A program made the translations under genes and the position numbers. From contig OY969884.1 of NCBI GenBank assembly GCA_963704295.1, positions 806,001 to 870,000 on the forward strand: a stretch of 64,000 bases of DNA. The letters run 5' to 3'. This stretch comes from JACCVL01 sp963704295 (GTDB taxonomy: Bacteria > Actinomycetota > Actinomycetes > Propionibacteriales > Nocardioidaceae). Shown here piece after piece: positions 16,999-24,502 of this stretch (position 1 is its first letter; every line of letters begins with the position of its first letter). The notes beneath the pieces are model-generated. The model was not told the origin of the DNA. It saw only the letters and a program-made list of their open reading frames with translations, and ran no database searches.

Positions 16999-17004
16999 AG
17001 CCTA
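16999..17004 (-). promoter_or_regulatory. -10 box of prs, overlapping the cysM stop codon
   Basis: TAGGCT on the minus strand, 6 nt before GTG 16992. Its TAG is the stop codon of cysM. Confidence 0.5.
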
Positions 17005-17949
17005 TGCCCAGAGCTGCCCCTGCAGCCTCTCCTCGGCCTCGTCGAGGGTGCCCTCGTAGGCCCCGGTCGACAGGTACTTCCAGCCGCCGTCGCAGACCAT
17101 CAGGGCGATGTCGGCGCGTTCACCGGCCTGCACCGCCCGGGCGGCCTGGCCGAGCGCCGCGTGCACGATCGCGCCGGTCGAGATGCCGGCGAAGATGCCC
17201 TCCTGGTCGAGCAGCTCGCGGACCCGGCGGACCGCGTCGCCAGGACCGACCGAGAACCGGGTGTCGATCAGCGACTCGTCGTACAGCTCGGGGACGAAGC
17301 CCTCGTCCAGGTTGCGCAGGCCGTAGACCAGCTCGCCGTACCGCGGCTCAGCGGCCACGATCCGGACCTGCGGCCGGTGCTCGCGGAAGAACCGGCCGAC
17401 CCCCATCAGCGTCCCCGTGGTGCCGAGGCCGGCCACGACGTGGGTGACCTCGGGCAGGTCGGCCAGGATCTCCGGTCCGGTGGTGTCGTAGTGCGCGTCG
17501 GCGTTGGCCTGGTTGCCGTACTGGTAGAGCATCACCCACTCGGGGTGCTCCTCGGCGAGCGCCTTGGCCACCCGGACGGCCTCGTTGGACCCGCCCTCGG
17601 CCGGCGAGGCGACGATCTCCGAGCCCCACATCCGCAGCAGCTGGCGACGTTCCTCGGAGGTGTTCTCCGGCATGACGCAGACCAGCCGGTAGCCGCGCAG
17701 CCGAGCGGCCATCGCCAGCGAGATGCCGGTGTTCCCGCTGGTCGGTTCGAGGATGGTGCAGCCCGGCCGCAGCAGGCCGTCCTTCTCCGCGGCCGCGATC
17801 ATGCTGAGCGCCGCGCGGTCCTTCACCGAGCCGGTCGGGTTGCGGTCCTCGAGCTTCGCCCACAGCCGGACCTCCGGGGACGGCGACAACCGGGGCAGGC
17901 CCACCAACGGGGTCCGCCCCACCGAGTCCAGCAGGGAGTCGAAGCGCAT
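17002..17949 (-). CDS. cysM: CysM-type cysteine synthase (CysO-dependent)
   Basis: 315 residues of PLP fold-type II. The PLP lysine is Lys43 (PTGSVKDR), the substrate loop TSGNTG is intact (70-75) and GLGTTGTLMG binds the PLP phosphate. In M. tuberculosis CysM uses O-phosphoserine and takes sulfur from the thiocarboxylate of CysO. The genes upstream here, cysO and mec, are the other two members of that pathway, which supports the same role. ATG at 17949, 9 bp after the cysO stop. Confidence 0.94.
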   Translation of the reverse strand: MRFDSLLDSVGRTPLVGLPRLSPSPEVRLWAKLEDRNPTGSVKDRAALSMIAAAEKDGLLRPGCTILEPTSGNTGISLAMAARLRGYRLVCVMPENTSEERRQLLRMWGSEIVASPAEGGSNEAVRVAKALAEEHPEWVMLYQYGNQANADAHYDTTGPEILADLPEVTHVVAGLGTTGTLMGVGRFFREHRPQVRIVAAEPRYGELVYGLRNLDEGFVPELYDESLIDTRFSVGPGDAVRRVRELLDQEGIFAGISTGAIVHAALGQAARAVQAGERADIALMVCDGGWKYLSTGAYEGTLDEAEERLQGQLWA

Positions 17950-17958
17950 GCGGCCCGG

Positions 17959-18231
17959 TCAGCCCCCGGCGACGGCCGGGAGGATCACCACGGTGTCACC
18001 GTCGGAGACCCCGGTGCCGAGGCCACCGGTGAAGCGGACGTCCTCGTCGTTGACGTAGACGTTGACGAAGCGGCGGAGGTCGCTGCCGTCCACCACCCGG
18101 TCGCGGATTCCGCTGTGCCGGGAGTCGACATCGTCGAGGACCTCGCCCAGCGTGGTTCCGCTGCCGGACACGGCCTTCTGGCCGTCGGTGTAGGTGCGCA
18201 GGATGGTCGGGACCTTGACCTCGATCGCCAT
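17959..18231 (-). CDS. cysO: CysO sulfur carrier (MoaD/ThiS family)
   Basis: 90 residues with a ubiquitin-like beta-grasp fold. It begins MAIEVKVPTILRTYTDG and ends VVILPAVAGG, the C-terminal Gly-Gly that is converted to a thiocarboxylate and carries sulfur to CysM. The ATG at 18231 has AGGAG five bases upstream. It sits between mec and cysM, as in mycobacteria. Confidence 0.94.
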   Translation of the reverse strand: MAIEVKVPTILRTYTDGQKAVSGSGTTLGEVLDDVDSRHSGIRDRVVDGSDLRRFVNVYVNDEDVRFTGGLGTGVSDGDTVVILPAVAGG

Positions 18232-18316
18232 CGGCTCTCCTGTTTCTCGTGTGACTCGTGTGGTTCGGGAGCGGACGTGCTCGCCCGCCCTCAGCACAAC
18301 TCCCCGGGCCGGGGGG

Positions 18317-18736
18317 TCATTCCACCCGGACCTCCTCCTCGGTGACCTCCCCGTCCACGATCCGGTACGACCGGACCTCCGGGACCCGCTCCGCGGTGTC
18401 CGCGCCGTCCCGGGTGGACACCAGCAGGTAGTGCGCGCCCGGCTCCTGAGCCAGCGCGATGTCGGTGCGTGAGGGGTAGGCCTCGGTGGCGGTGTGCGAG
18501 TGGTAGATCACCACCGGCTCCTCGTCCCGCTCGTCCATCTCCTTGTAGAGGCGGAGCAGCTCGCCCGGCTCGAACTCGTAGAACGTCGGTGACATGGCCG
18601 CGTTCAGCATCGGCACCAGCCGCACCGGCCGGTCCGAACCCGCCGGCCCGGCGACGACGCCACAGGCCTCGTCCGGGTGGTCCCGGCGGGCGTGCGCGAC
18701 GATCCCGTCGTAGATCGCCCGGTCGAGTATCAGCAC
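18317..18736 (-). CDS. mec: Mec, CysO-cysteine peptidase (JAMM/MPN+ metalloprotease)
   Basis: 139 residues. The JAMM zinc motif is complete: a Glu in DEACGVVAG, then HSH and Asp ten residues later (HSHTATEAYPSRTD). In the CysO pathway Mec releases cysteine from the CysO-cysteine adduct. Transcription probably starts at the GTG at 18736, because TAGGCT lies 6 nt upstream. The 85 bp between its stop and cysO hold only the cysO leader with its ribosome-binding site. Confidence 0.94.
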   Translation of the reverse strand: MLILDRAIYDGIVAHARRDHPDEACGVVAGPAGSDRPVRLVPMLNAAMSPTFYEFEPGELLRLYKEMDERDEEPVVIYHSHTATEAYPSRTDIALAQEPGAHYLLVSTRDGADTAERVPEVRSYRIVDGEVTEEEVRVE

Positions 18737-18742
18737 GGGGGG

Positions 18743-18748
18743 AGCCTA
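18743..18748 (-). promoter_or_regulatory. -10 box, leaderless start of mec
   Basis: TAGGCT on the minus strand, 6 nt before GTG 18736; likely promoter of mec-cysO-cysM. Confidence 0.5.
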
Positions 18749-18761
18749 CGGCGGTCACCGG

Positions 18762-19388
18762 TCAACGCATCGTCCGCAGCAGGGTCTCCTGCACGAAGCC
18801 GAGCCAGTCGTAGACGTCGTGCATCGCCTTGGCCGGGTCGTCGTCCGGCAGCTGCTCCCAGCGCTCGTCGTCGTCCTGGGCCACCTCGAGCCGGGTCCCG
18901 AGCGCCAGCCGGATGTCGGTCAGGCAGCGCAACCACACCTCCACCCCGGCCGCGTCCAGCTCCACCTCCAGATCACCCGCCGGCACGGCCCCGGGCTCGA
19001 CCCGCTCCCCGCTCGTGTCCAAGCCCGCCTCGACCAGGTCGGCGATCACGGTGGCCGCGTTGGCCGCCTTGCGGTCCCGGAGACCCGGCTCGGTGTAGCG
19101 CCGGAAGTCGGCCGCCTCGGACTCGTCGTCGGCGTAACCGTCCGGAAGCAGCCGGGCCAGCACCGGGTCGTCCGGCCGCGGCAGCGGGCCGCTCGCACCC
19201 AGCCCCACCATCGCGGCGAGCGGGTCCCCCACATCGTCGCGACCCGCACCCGCCGGCCCCCCCGCCGCACCACCGTCGCGGAGCAGCTCGACCACCTGCG
19301 CGGCCAACGAGGCGAGCATGTGGGCCTCGACGTCGGCGAGGATGGCGTGCGCGCCCCCACCGCGGGAGCGCTGGAAGCCGGTGGTCAC
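18762..19388 (-). CDS. DUF2017 family protein (Rv1332-like)
   Basis: 208 residues, no signal peptide or TM helix. It matches DUF2017, whose gene follows clpS in most actinobacteria (Rv1332 next to Rv1331). Visible family stretches are VEAHMLASLAAQVVELL, DDESEAADFRRYTEPGLRDRK and the C-terminal VYDWLGFVQETLL. Function is not known; the constant link with clpS suggests a role in N-degron recognition or ClpCP proteolysis, but that is inference. The GTG at 19388 overlaps the clpS stop (GTGA). Confidence 0.88.
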   Translation of the reverse strand: MTTGFQRSRGGGAHAILADVEAHMLASLAAQVVELLRDGGAAGGPAGAGRDDVGDPLAAMVGLGASGPLPRPDDPVLARLLPDGYADDESEAADFRRYTEPGLRDRKAANAATVIADLVEAGLDTSGERVEPGAVPAGDLEVELDAAGVEVWLRCLTDIRLALGTRLEVAQDDDERWEQLPDDDPAKAMHDVYDWLGFVQETLLRTMR

Positions 19389-19684
19389 CCGCTTGCCTTC
19401 TGCAGCGTGGCCCACAGCCCGTAGCCGTGCATCGCCTCCACGTCGCGCTCCATCTCCTCGCGGCTGCCCTCCGAGACGACCGCCCGTCCCTCCTCGTGCA
19501 CCTGCAACATCAGCGTGCGCGCCTTCCGGTCGGAGTGGCCGAAGTAGGTGCGGAACACCCAGCTGACGTAGGACATCAGGTTGACGGGGTCGTTCCACAC
19601 GATCGTCACCCAGGGCAGCTCCGGCAATACGGCGCCCTCGGTGTCGGGGCGCTCGAGCTCGGTCGGGGCAGGAGCGGTGGACAC
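19385..19684 (-). CDS. clpS: ClpS adaptor protein
   Basis: 99 residues. ClpS binds N-degron substrates and delivers them to ClpC/ClpP. The signature is TIVWNDPVNLMSYVSWVFRT, where Asn-Asp-Pro lines the binding pocket, followed by MLQVHEEGRAVV. The start is GTG 19684 (VSTAPAPTELE), matching known N-termini; GTG 19702 is an alternative. Divergent from pncB with overlapping promoters around CCTAGG at 19709-19714. Confidence 0.94.
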   Translation of the reverse strand: MSTAPAPTELERPDTEGAVLPELPWVTIVWNDPVNLMSYVSWVFRTYFGHSDRKARTLMLQVHEEGRAVVSEGSREEMERDVEAMHGYGLWATLQKASG

Positions 19685-19710
19685 CCCGCCATCATCGCGC
19701 ACCCCCGGCC

Positions 19711-19716
19711 TAGGGT
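19711..19716 (+). promoter_or_regulatory. -10 box, leaderless start of pncB
   Basis: TAGGGT, 6 nt before GTG 19723. The same bases form part of a -10-like TAGGCC reading towards clpS, so the divergent promoters overlap. Confidence 0.5.
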
Positions 19717-19722
19717 GAGCAC

Positions 19723-21051
19723 GTGCGGTCCACGGCTCTGCTCACCGATCAGTACGAGCTGACCATGGTGCAGGCCTCGTTGCGGTCGGGGACCGCGTCC
19801 CGGCGGGCCGTCTTCGAGCTGTTCGCGCGCCGGCTCCCACCGGGTCGTCGCTACGGCGTCGTGGCCGGGACCGGGCGGTTCCTCGAGGCACTGGAGGACT
19901 TCCGGTTCACCGCGGAGCAGGTCGAGTGGCTGCGGGAGCGGCACGTGGTCGACGACCGGACGGCGGACTGGCTGGCCGCGTACCGGTTCTCCGGTGACGT
20001 CTGGGGCTATCCCGAGGGGGAGACCTACTTCGGCGGGTCGCCCGTCCTGGTGGTCGAGGCGCCGTTCGCGGAGGCAGTGCTGCTCGAGACGCTCGCGCTG
20101 TCGGTCTTCAACCACGACGGGGCGGTGGCCTCGGCGGCGTCCCGGATGACCTGTGCCGCCGGGAGCAGACCGTGCATCGAGATGGGGTCGCGGCGCACGC
20201 ACGAGTGGGCGGGGGTGGCGAGCGCGCGCGCCGCCTACCTGGCCGGCTTCGCCTCCACGTCCAACCTCCAGGCCGGGCTGAGCTACGGCGTGCCCACCGG
20301 CGGCACCAGCGCGCACGCGTTCACCCTCGTGCACGACACCGAGCGGGACGCGTTCGCCGCCCAGGTCGGCTCGCTCGGGAAGGAGACCACCCTGCTCGTC
20401 GACACCTACGACGTCGAGGCGGCGGTGCGAACCGCCGTCGAGGTCGCCGGCACCGATCTCGGCGCCGTCCGGCTCGACTCCGGCGACCTCGTCGAAGTGG
20501 CCGCGCAGGTCCGCGAGCAGCTGGACCAGCTCGGGGCGACCGGCACCCGGATCGTCGTGACCGGTGACCTCGACGAGCACGCCATCGCCGGACTGGCCGC
20601 GGCGCCGGTGGACGGCTACGGCGTCGGTACGTCGCTGGTGACCGGCTCCGGGCACCCGACGTGCGGTTTCGTCTACAAGCTGGTGTCGCGCGCCGTCTCC
20701 GATGACCTCGACGCCCCGATGGTGGGCGTGGCGAAGAACAGTCCGGAGAAGTCGACGGTGGCCGGTCGCAAGTGGGCACTGCGCCGGCTCGACCCGCACG
20801 GCGTTGCGCAGGCCGAGGTGATCGGTGTGGGCCGGATCCCTGCAGAAGTCGCGGATCGTGGGGAGGGGGCGCGGCGGTTGCTCGTCGACCTGGTCCGCAA
20901 CGGCAGCCGGGTCTGGGACGAGCCGCTGGCCGAGTCCCGGCAGCGGCACCTGCGCTCCCGGGACGAGCTGCCGCTCGCCGCGCACCAGCTGTCCCGCGGC
21001 GAGCCGGTGCTCCCGACGCTGTACGAGACCGACCAGGGGATGCTGCGATGA
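19723..21051 (+). CDS. pncB: Nicotinate phosphoribosyltransferase
   Basis: 442 residues. It converts nicotinate and PRPP to nicotinate mononucleotide, the first step of NAD salvage by the Preiss-Handler route. Landmarks are LLTDQYELTMVQASL at the N-terminus, FEMGSRRTHE-like IEMGSRRTHEWAG, VRLDSGDL for PRPP and KNSPEKSTVAGRK. The nicotinamidase gene overlaps its stop (ATGA), so the two salvage steps are coupled. The position divergent from clpS matches pncB1 in mycobacteria. Confidence 0.95.
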   Translation: MRSTALLTDQYELTMVQASLRSGTASRRAVFELFARRLPPGRRYGVVAGTGRFLEALEDFRFTAEQVEWLRERHVVDDRTADWLAAYRFSGDVWGYPEGETYFGGSPVLVVEAPFAEAVLLETLALSVFNHDGAVASAASRMTCAAGSRPCIEMGSRRTHEWAGVASARAAYLAGFASTSNLQAGLSYGVPTGGTSAHAFTLVHDTERDAFAAQVGSLGKETTLLVDTYDVEAAVRTAVEVAGTDLGAVRLDSGDLVEVAAQVREQLDQLGATGTRIVVTGDLDEHAIAGLAAAPVDGYGVGTSLVTGSGHPTCGFVYKLVSRAVSDDLDAPMVGVAKNSPEKSTVAGRKWALRRLDPHGVAQAEVIGVGRIPAEVADRGEGARRLLVDLVRNGSRVWDEPLAESRQRHLRSRDELPLAAHQLSRGEPVLPTLYETDQGMLR

Positions 21052-21620
21052 CCACGGCCCTGCTCGTCGTCGACGTGCAGAAGGACTTCTGCGAGGGCGG
21101 TTCCCTGGCGGTCGCCGGTGGAGCCGCGACCGCCGCCCGGATCGGCTCGCTGCTCGCCCGGAGGGACCAGACCGGCTACGCCGCCGTCGTGGCGACCCAG
21201 GACCACCACATCGACCCGGGTGACCACTTCTCCCCCGAGCCCGACTTCGTCGACTCCTGGCCCCCGCACTGCGTGGTGGGCACCGACGGTGCCGACTTCC
21301 ACCCGGCGCTGCGGCCCCGCCCGTTCGACGCCGTCTTCCGCAAGGGTGACTTCGCCGCCGCGTACTCCGGGTTCGAGGGCCGGGCCGGTGCCGACACCCT
21401 CACCGACTGGCTGCGGGCCCGCGACGTCGACGAGGTGGACGTCTGTGGCATCGCGACCGACTACTGCGTCCGAGCCACGGCGCTGGACGCGGCCGCCGAG
21501 GGCTTCTCCACCCGGGTCCTGCTCGGGCTGACCGCGGCGGTCGCCCCGGCCCGGGTGGACGAGACGCTGCGCGCCTGGCAGGACGCCGGCGTGCGGGTCG
21601 AGGGTTCGCTGCCCGCCTAG
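21048..21620 (+). CDS. pncA: Nicotinamidase (isochorismatase-like)
   Basis: 190 residues. It deamidates nicotinamide to nicotinate, the substrate of the upstream enzyme. The cysteine-hydrolase triad is visible: Asp in LLVVDVQKDFCEGG, Lys in VFRKGDFAAAYS and Cys in GIATDYCVRATA. Metal ligands are in TQDHHIDPGDHFSP. The ATG at 21048 overlaps the pncB stop by four bases. Confidence 0.95.
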   Translation: MTTALLVVDVQKDFCEGGSLAVAGGAATAARIGSLLARRDQTGYAAVVATQDHHIDPGDHFSPEPDFVDSWPPHCVVGTDGADFHPALRPRPFDAVFRKGDFAAAYSGFEGRAGADTLTDWLRARDVDEVDVCGIATDYCVRATALDAAAEGFSTRVLLGLTAAVAPARVDETLRAWQDAGVRVEGSLPA

Positions 21621-21626
21621 CGCCGG

Positions 21627-23075
21627 TCAGATCGCCAGCGTGGAGCGCAGCACCAACCCGAGCCCCACCGCACAGACCCCGGCCGCGCCGCCGTAGGACA
21701 CCGTCAACCGGGTGGCCCTGGCCCAGCCGGAGCGGGTCCGCGGCACCCACGACTCCACCCGGGCCAGCAGGTCGGCGGCGGCCAGCCCCACGCCGCAGAG
21801 CGTCAGCGCCATCCCGGCGCCGAAGGCGGCCACCAGCAGCGCACCGAGCCACGGCTCCCCGAGCGCCACCGCAGCCAGCAGCAGCAGCAGCGCCGACGGG
21901 CTCGGCACCACGCCGCCGGCGATGCCGAGCGTCACCAGGCTGCCCCAGCCGCGACCGCTGCCCGCGGTGGTGTCGTGCCCGTGACCGTGACCGTGACCGT
22001 GCCCGTGACCGTGCCCGTGACCGTGCCCGTGCCCGTGCCCGTCGACCGCGTTCAGCTGGCCCTGCCGCGCCCGGCGGATCAGCCCGACACCCAGCCAGAC
22101 CACGAGCACGCCACTGATCGCCGTCAGCACCGGGTACACCCGGTCCGGGACCACCGACGTGCTGGTGGCGACGAGCACGCCGAGCACCACCACCGAGGCG
22201 GTGTGCGCGGCGGTCACCGTGAGCCCGACCCGCAGCGCGGCCCGCACCGACCGGGTTCGTCCCCCGGCCAGGTAGAACGCCATCACGGTCTTCCCGTGGC
22301 CGGGCGCGAGCGCGTGCATCGCACCCAGCCCGATCGCGGCGACGAAGGCCAGCGCGAGCCAACCCGGCCCCGCGTTGTCGAGCCAGCCCGCGACCTCCTC
22401 GGTCAGCCGGTCCAGGAACCCTGCCTCGGTGCCGGGCGGTGCCGCGGGCGCCGCCGCGAGCGACCCGGCCGCACCGCCGGGGTCGACGGTCAGCGTCGCG
22501 GTGCGCTGATCCAGCGGGGACTCGAGCAAGTCGCTCGGGTAGCTGGCCAGCCGGTCGCTGATGCTGTCCTCCGGCACGTCCGCCGCGGTCAGCGTGGTCC
22601 CGTCGCCGCGGGCGGTGATCTCCCGCCAGCCGATCTGCCCCCCGGCGATGTCCTCGGTGAGCGTCACCGCCGTAGCCGGGTCGATCGGGTCGTAGCCTCC
22701 GCTCAGCAGGCAGGTCACGCGGAGGACGGGCAGTCCCGCGCCGCCGGGCGAGCTGCTCGCATCGGCCTCGGTCACCCGCAGCGGCACAGGCACTCCGTCG
22801 ACGTCGAGGCGAAGCCCCTCGACGACCGACGCGCACTGATCCGCCGCCACGGCGTCCAGGTCGTCGACCCGATCTCCCAGCTGCCGGGTGGGGATCTCGG
22901 CGAGGTCGACGATGTGCTCCACGTCGACCTGGTCGACGCCCACCAACAGGCCGGTGTAGTGGTTGACGGTGAAGTTGCCGAGGGGGTGCGCCGACGCGGC
23001 CGCGGCCGGCCACAGCACGAGCGCGGCCAGCGCGCCGAGCGCGGCGAGGACCCGGAGCACGCGGGCGGGGCTCAT
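21627..23075 (-). CDS. NicO/RcnA-family metal transporter with N-terminal extracytoplasmic domain
   Basis: 482 residues. A signal peptide (about 1-29, ending ASAHP) is followed by a roughly 190-residue extracytoplasmic domain and then a six-TM NicO/HoxN-type nickel-cobalt transporter domain. The transporter part has HALAPGHGKTVMAFYLAGG, a family signature. A cytoplasmic loop carries eleven Gly-His units, a typical Ni/Co/Zn-binding linker. The fused extracytoplasmic domain, starting HPLGNFTVNHYTGL, is of unknown role. ATG 23075 overlaps the stop of the TPR gene. Export versus import cannot be decided from sequence. Confidence 0.88.
   Translation of the reverse strand: MSPARVLRVLAALGALAALVLWPAAAASAHPLGNFTVNHYTGLLVGVDQVDVEHIVDLAEIPTRQLGDRVDDLDAVAADQCASVVEGLRLDVDGVPVPLRVTEADASSSPGGAGLPVLRVTCLLSGGYDPIDPATAVTLTEDIAGGQIGWREITARGDGTTLTAADVPEDSISDRLASYPSDLLESPLDQRTATLTVDPGGAAGSLAAAPAAPPGTEAGFLDRLTEEVAGWLDNAGPGWLALAFVAAIGLGAMHALAPGHGKTVMAFYLAGGRTRSVRAALRVGLTVTAAHTASVVVLGVLVATSTSVVPDRVYPVLTAISGVLVVWLGVGLIRRARQGQLNAVDGHGHGHGHGHGHGHGHGHGHGHDTTAGSGRGWGSLVTLGIAGGVVPSPSALLLLLAAVALGEPWLGALLVAAFGAGMALTLCGVGLAAADLLARVESWVPRTRSGWARATRLTVSYGGAAGVCAVGLGLVLRSTLAI
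21975..22040. repeat. 6-bp tandem repeat encoding (Gly-His)11
   Basis: Eleven copies of a 6-bp unit, GTGCCC or GTGACC on the plus strand, coding for Gly-His on the minus strand in the NicO-type transporter. Both Gly codons alternate, so slippage is partly damped; copy number may vary between strains. Confidence 0.95.
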
Positions 23076-24391
23076 CGGACCACCGCCTGCAGCAGCGTGC
23101 GCGCCTCGCCGGCCTGCCAGGGGGACAGACCCGGGTCGGCCGCGAGCCCGCGGCGCAGATGCCTGGCGGCCGGCCGGTCGAGCCCGAGGGAAGCCTCGAT
23201 CCCTCCGCGGTGGATCCACAGCAGGGGGTCGTCGGTGCCGAGCCGGGTGGCCTGGCCGGCCAGCTCGAGGGCGGCCCGGTCCCGGCCGTTGCGGTGCAGC
23301 GCCCAGGCGAGAGCGTCCGCGGTCCAGATGCTCGGGGCGGTCCGCCACCCGGCGCGGGCGGCGCGCAGCGCAGCGGCCGGGGAGCCGTGGTCGGCCTCGT
23401 AGCGGGCGGTCTCCAGGTCGGTGTCGACCCCGTTGCCCGCCGCGAGCTGGGCGGTCGCCTCGAGCACGTCGTACTGCTGGGCGGCCAACCGCTGCCGGCC
23501 GGTGGCGTCGTAGAGCTCGGCCAGCGCCAGCACGTACTCCGGCAGCGGCGCCCGCTGCACCAGCGCCGCCCAGCGTCGCTCGGCGGTGTCCAGGTCGTCC
23601 TCCGCGACCGCCAGCCGAGCCCGGGAGGCGGCGGCTGCCAGGCTGTCCGGATCGGCGTCCCGCGCGTCGGCGAGCACTCGGGCGGCGGCCCCGAGCCTGC
23701 CCGCCTTGCGGTGCAGATCGGCGAGCAGAGCGAGCAGGTAGGCCCGATCCTCGGGGGTGGTCGCGGTGTCCAGCGCCCGCCGCAGCAGGTCGGCGGCGGC
23801 ACCCGACTGGCCGCGCAGCTCTCGCGCGTAGGAGTAGCGGGCGAAGATCTGCACGCTGGGCCGCCGCCGGTCGGCCTGGTCGAGTGCGGCCAGCCCGGCG
23901 CCGTAGCGGCCGAGCTCGGTGAGCGCGTCCACGCGCACGGCCAGCGCCCCGACCTCGTACGGGTTGACGGCCAGTGCCGCCTCGGCCGCCCGCAGCGCGG
24001 TCCGGAAGTGGTGCCGGGCCGCGGCCAAGCCGGCCTGGCCGGCGAGGGCCAGGGCGTTGTCCTCCGGCTGCTCCTCCATCGAGCGCTCGAGCGCCCCGGC
24101 AGCCTTGGGGTAGTACGTCGGGTCACCGCTGACCCGCGCCTGCTCGACGTAGGCCAGGCCGAGCACGGCCCACGAGCCGGCGTCGGAGGGCTGGTCCTGC
24201 AGCCGCTGCTGCAGGGCCGTGATGGTGCCGCCCAGGTCGTCGGCGGTGGCGAGCGCGGCCGCGTCGACCGCGCCGCGGGCTGGGCCCGCCGGCGGCTGGT
24301 CGGGGTCGCCGACCATGGCGAACGCGCCGGAGACGGCGAGCAGGCAGCCGAGCGCACCGGCGACCAGGCTCAGCCACAGCGGACGTCGCAT
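23072..24391 (-). CDS. Secreted or membrane-anchored TPR-repeat protein
   Basis: 439 residues. An N-terminal hydrophobic segment (about 4-26) is a signal peptide or anchor; the rest is a series of TPR-like helical pairs (for example AGSWAVLGLAYVEQARV, RAALELAGQATRLG). TPR domains mediate protein contacts. It lies between the DUF4331 gene (upstream, 111 bp) and the NicO transporter (overlap ATGA), so it may assemble or regulate that membrane system. The ATG at 24391 has GGGAG six bases upstream; GTG 24394 is equally in frame. Confidence 0.82.
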   Translation of the reverse strand: MRRPLWLSLVAGALGCLLAVSGAFAMVGDPDQPPAGPARGAVDAAALATADDLGGTITALQQRLQDQPSDAGSWAVLGLAYVEQARVSGDPTYYPKAAGALERSMEEQPEDNALALAGQAGLAAARHHFRTALRAAEAALAVNPYEVGALAVRVDALTELGRYGAGLAALDQADRRRPSVQIFARYSYARELRGQSGAAADLLRRALDTATTPEDRAYLLALLADLHRKAGRLGAAARVLADARDADPDSLAAAASRARLAVAEDDLDTAERRWAALVQRAPLPEYVLALAELYDATGRQRLAAQQYDVLEATAQLAAGNGVDTDLETARYEADHGSPAAALRAARAGWRTAPSIWTADALAWALHRNGRDRAALELAGQATRLGTDDPLLWIHRGGIEASLGLDRPAARHLRRGLAADPGLSPWQAGEARTLLQAVVR

Positions 24392-24502
24392 CACCGGCTC
24401 CCTTCTGCCGTCGGTCCGATCAAAGCGGGGAGGCCCCCGGCCCCGACCAGGCCGCGCCGTGCGGGCGCGGACTGGCCGGAGCCGGTGGCTCGGATGGTGC
24501 GA

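Noticed and set aside
15280..18345. Plus-strand open frame of about 1020 codons
   Set aside because: It lies antisense to murI, prs, cysM and cysO, all well conserved, and its composition (Arg, Gly, His, Asp-rich, no domain) is that of a shadow frame in high-GC DNA.
21975..22040. Short direct repeats considered as a CRISPR or iteron array
   Set aside because: The unit is 6 bp without spacers and lies in frame within the transporter gene, coding for Gly-His.
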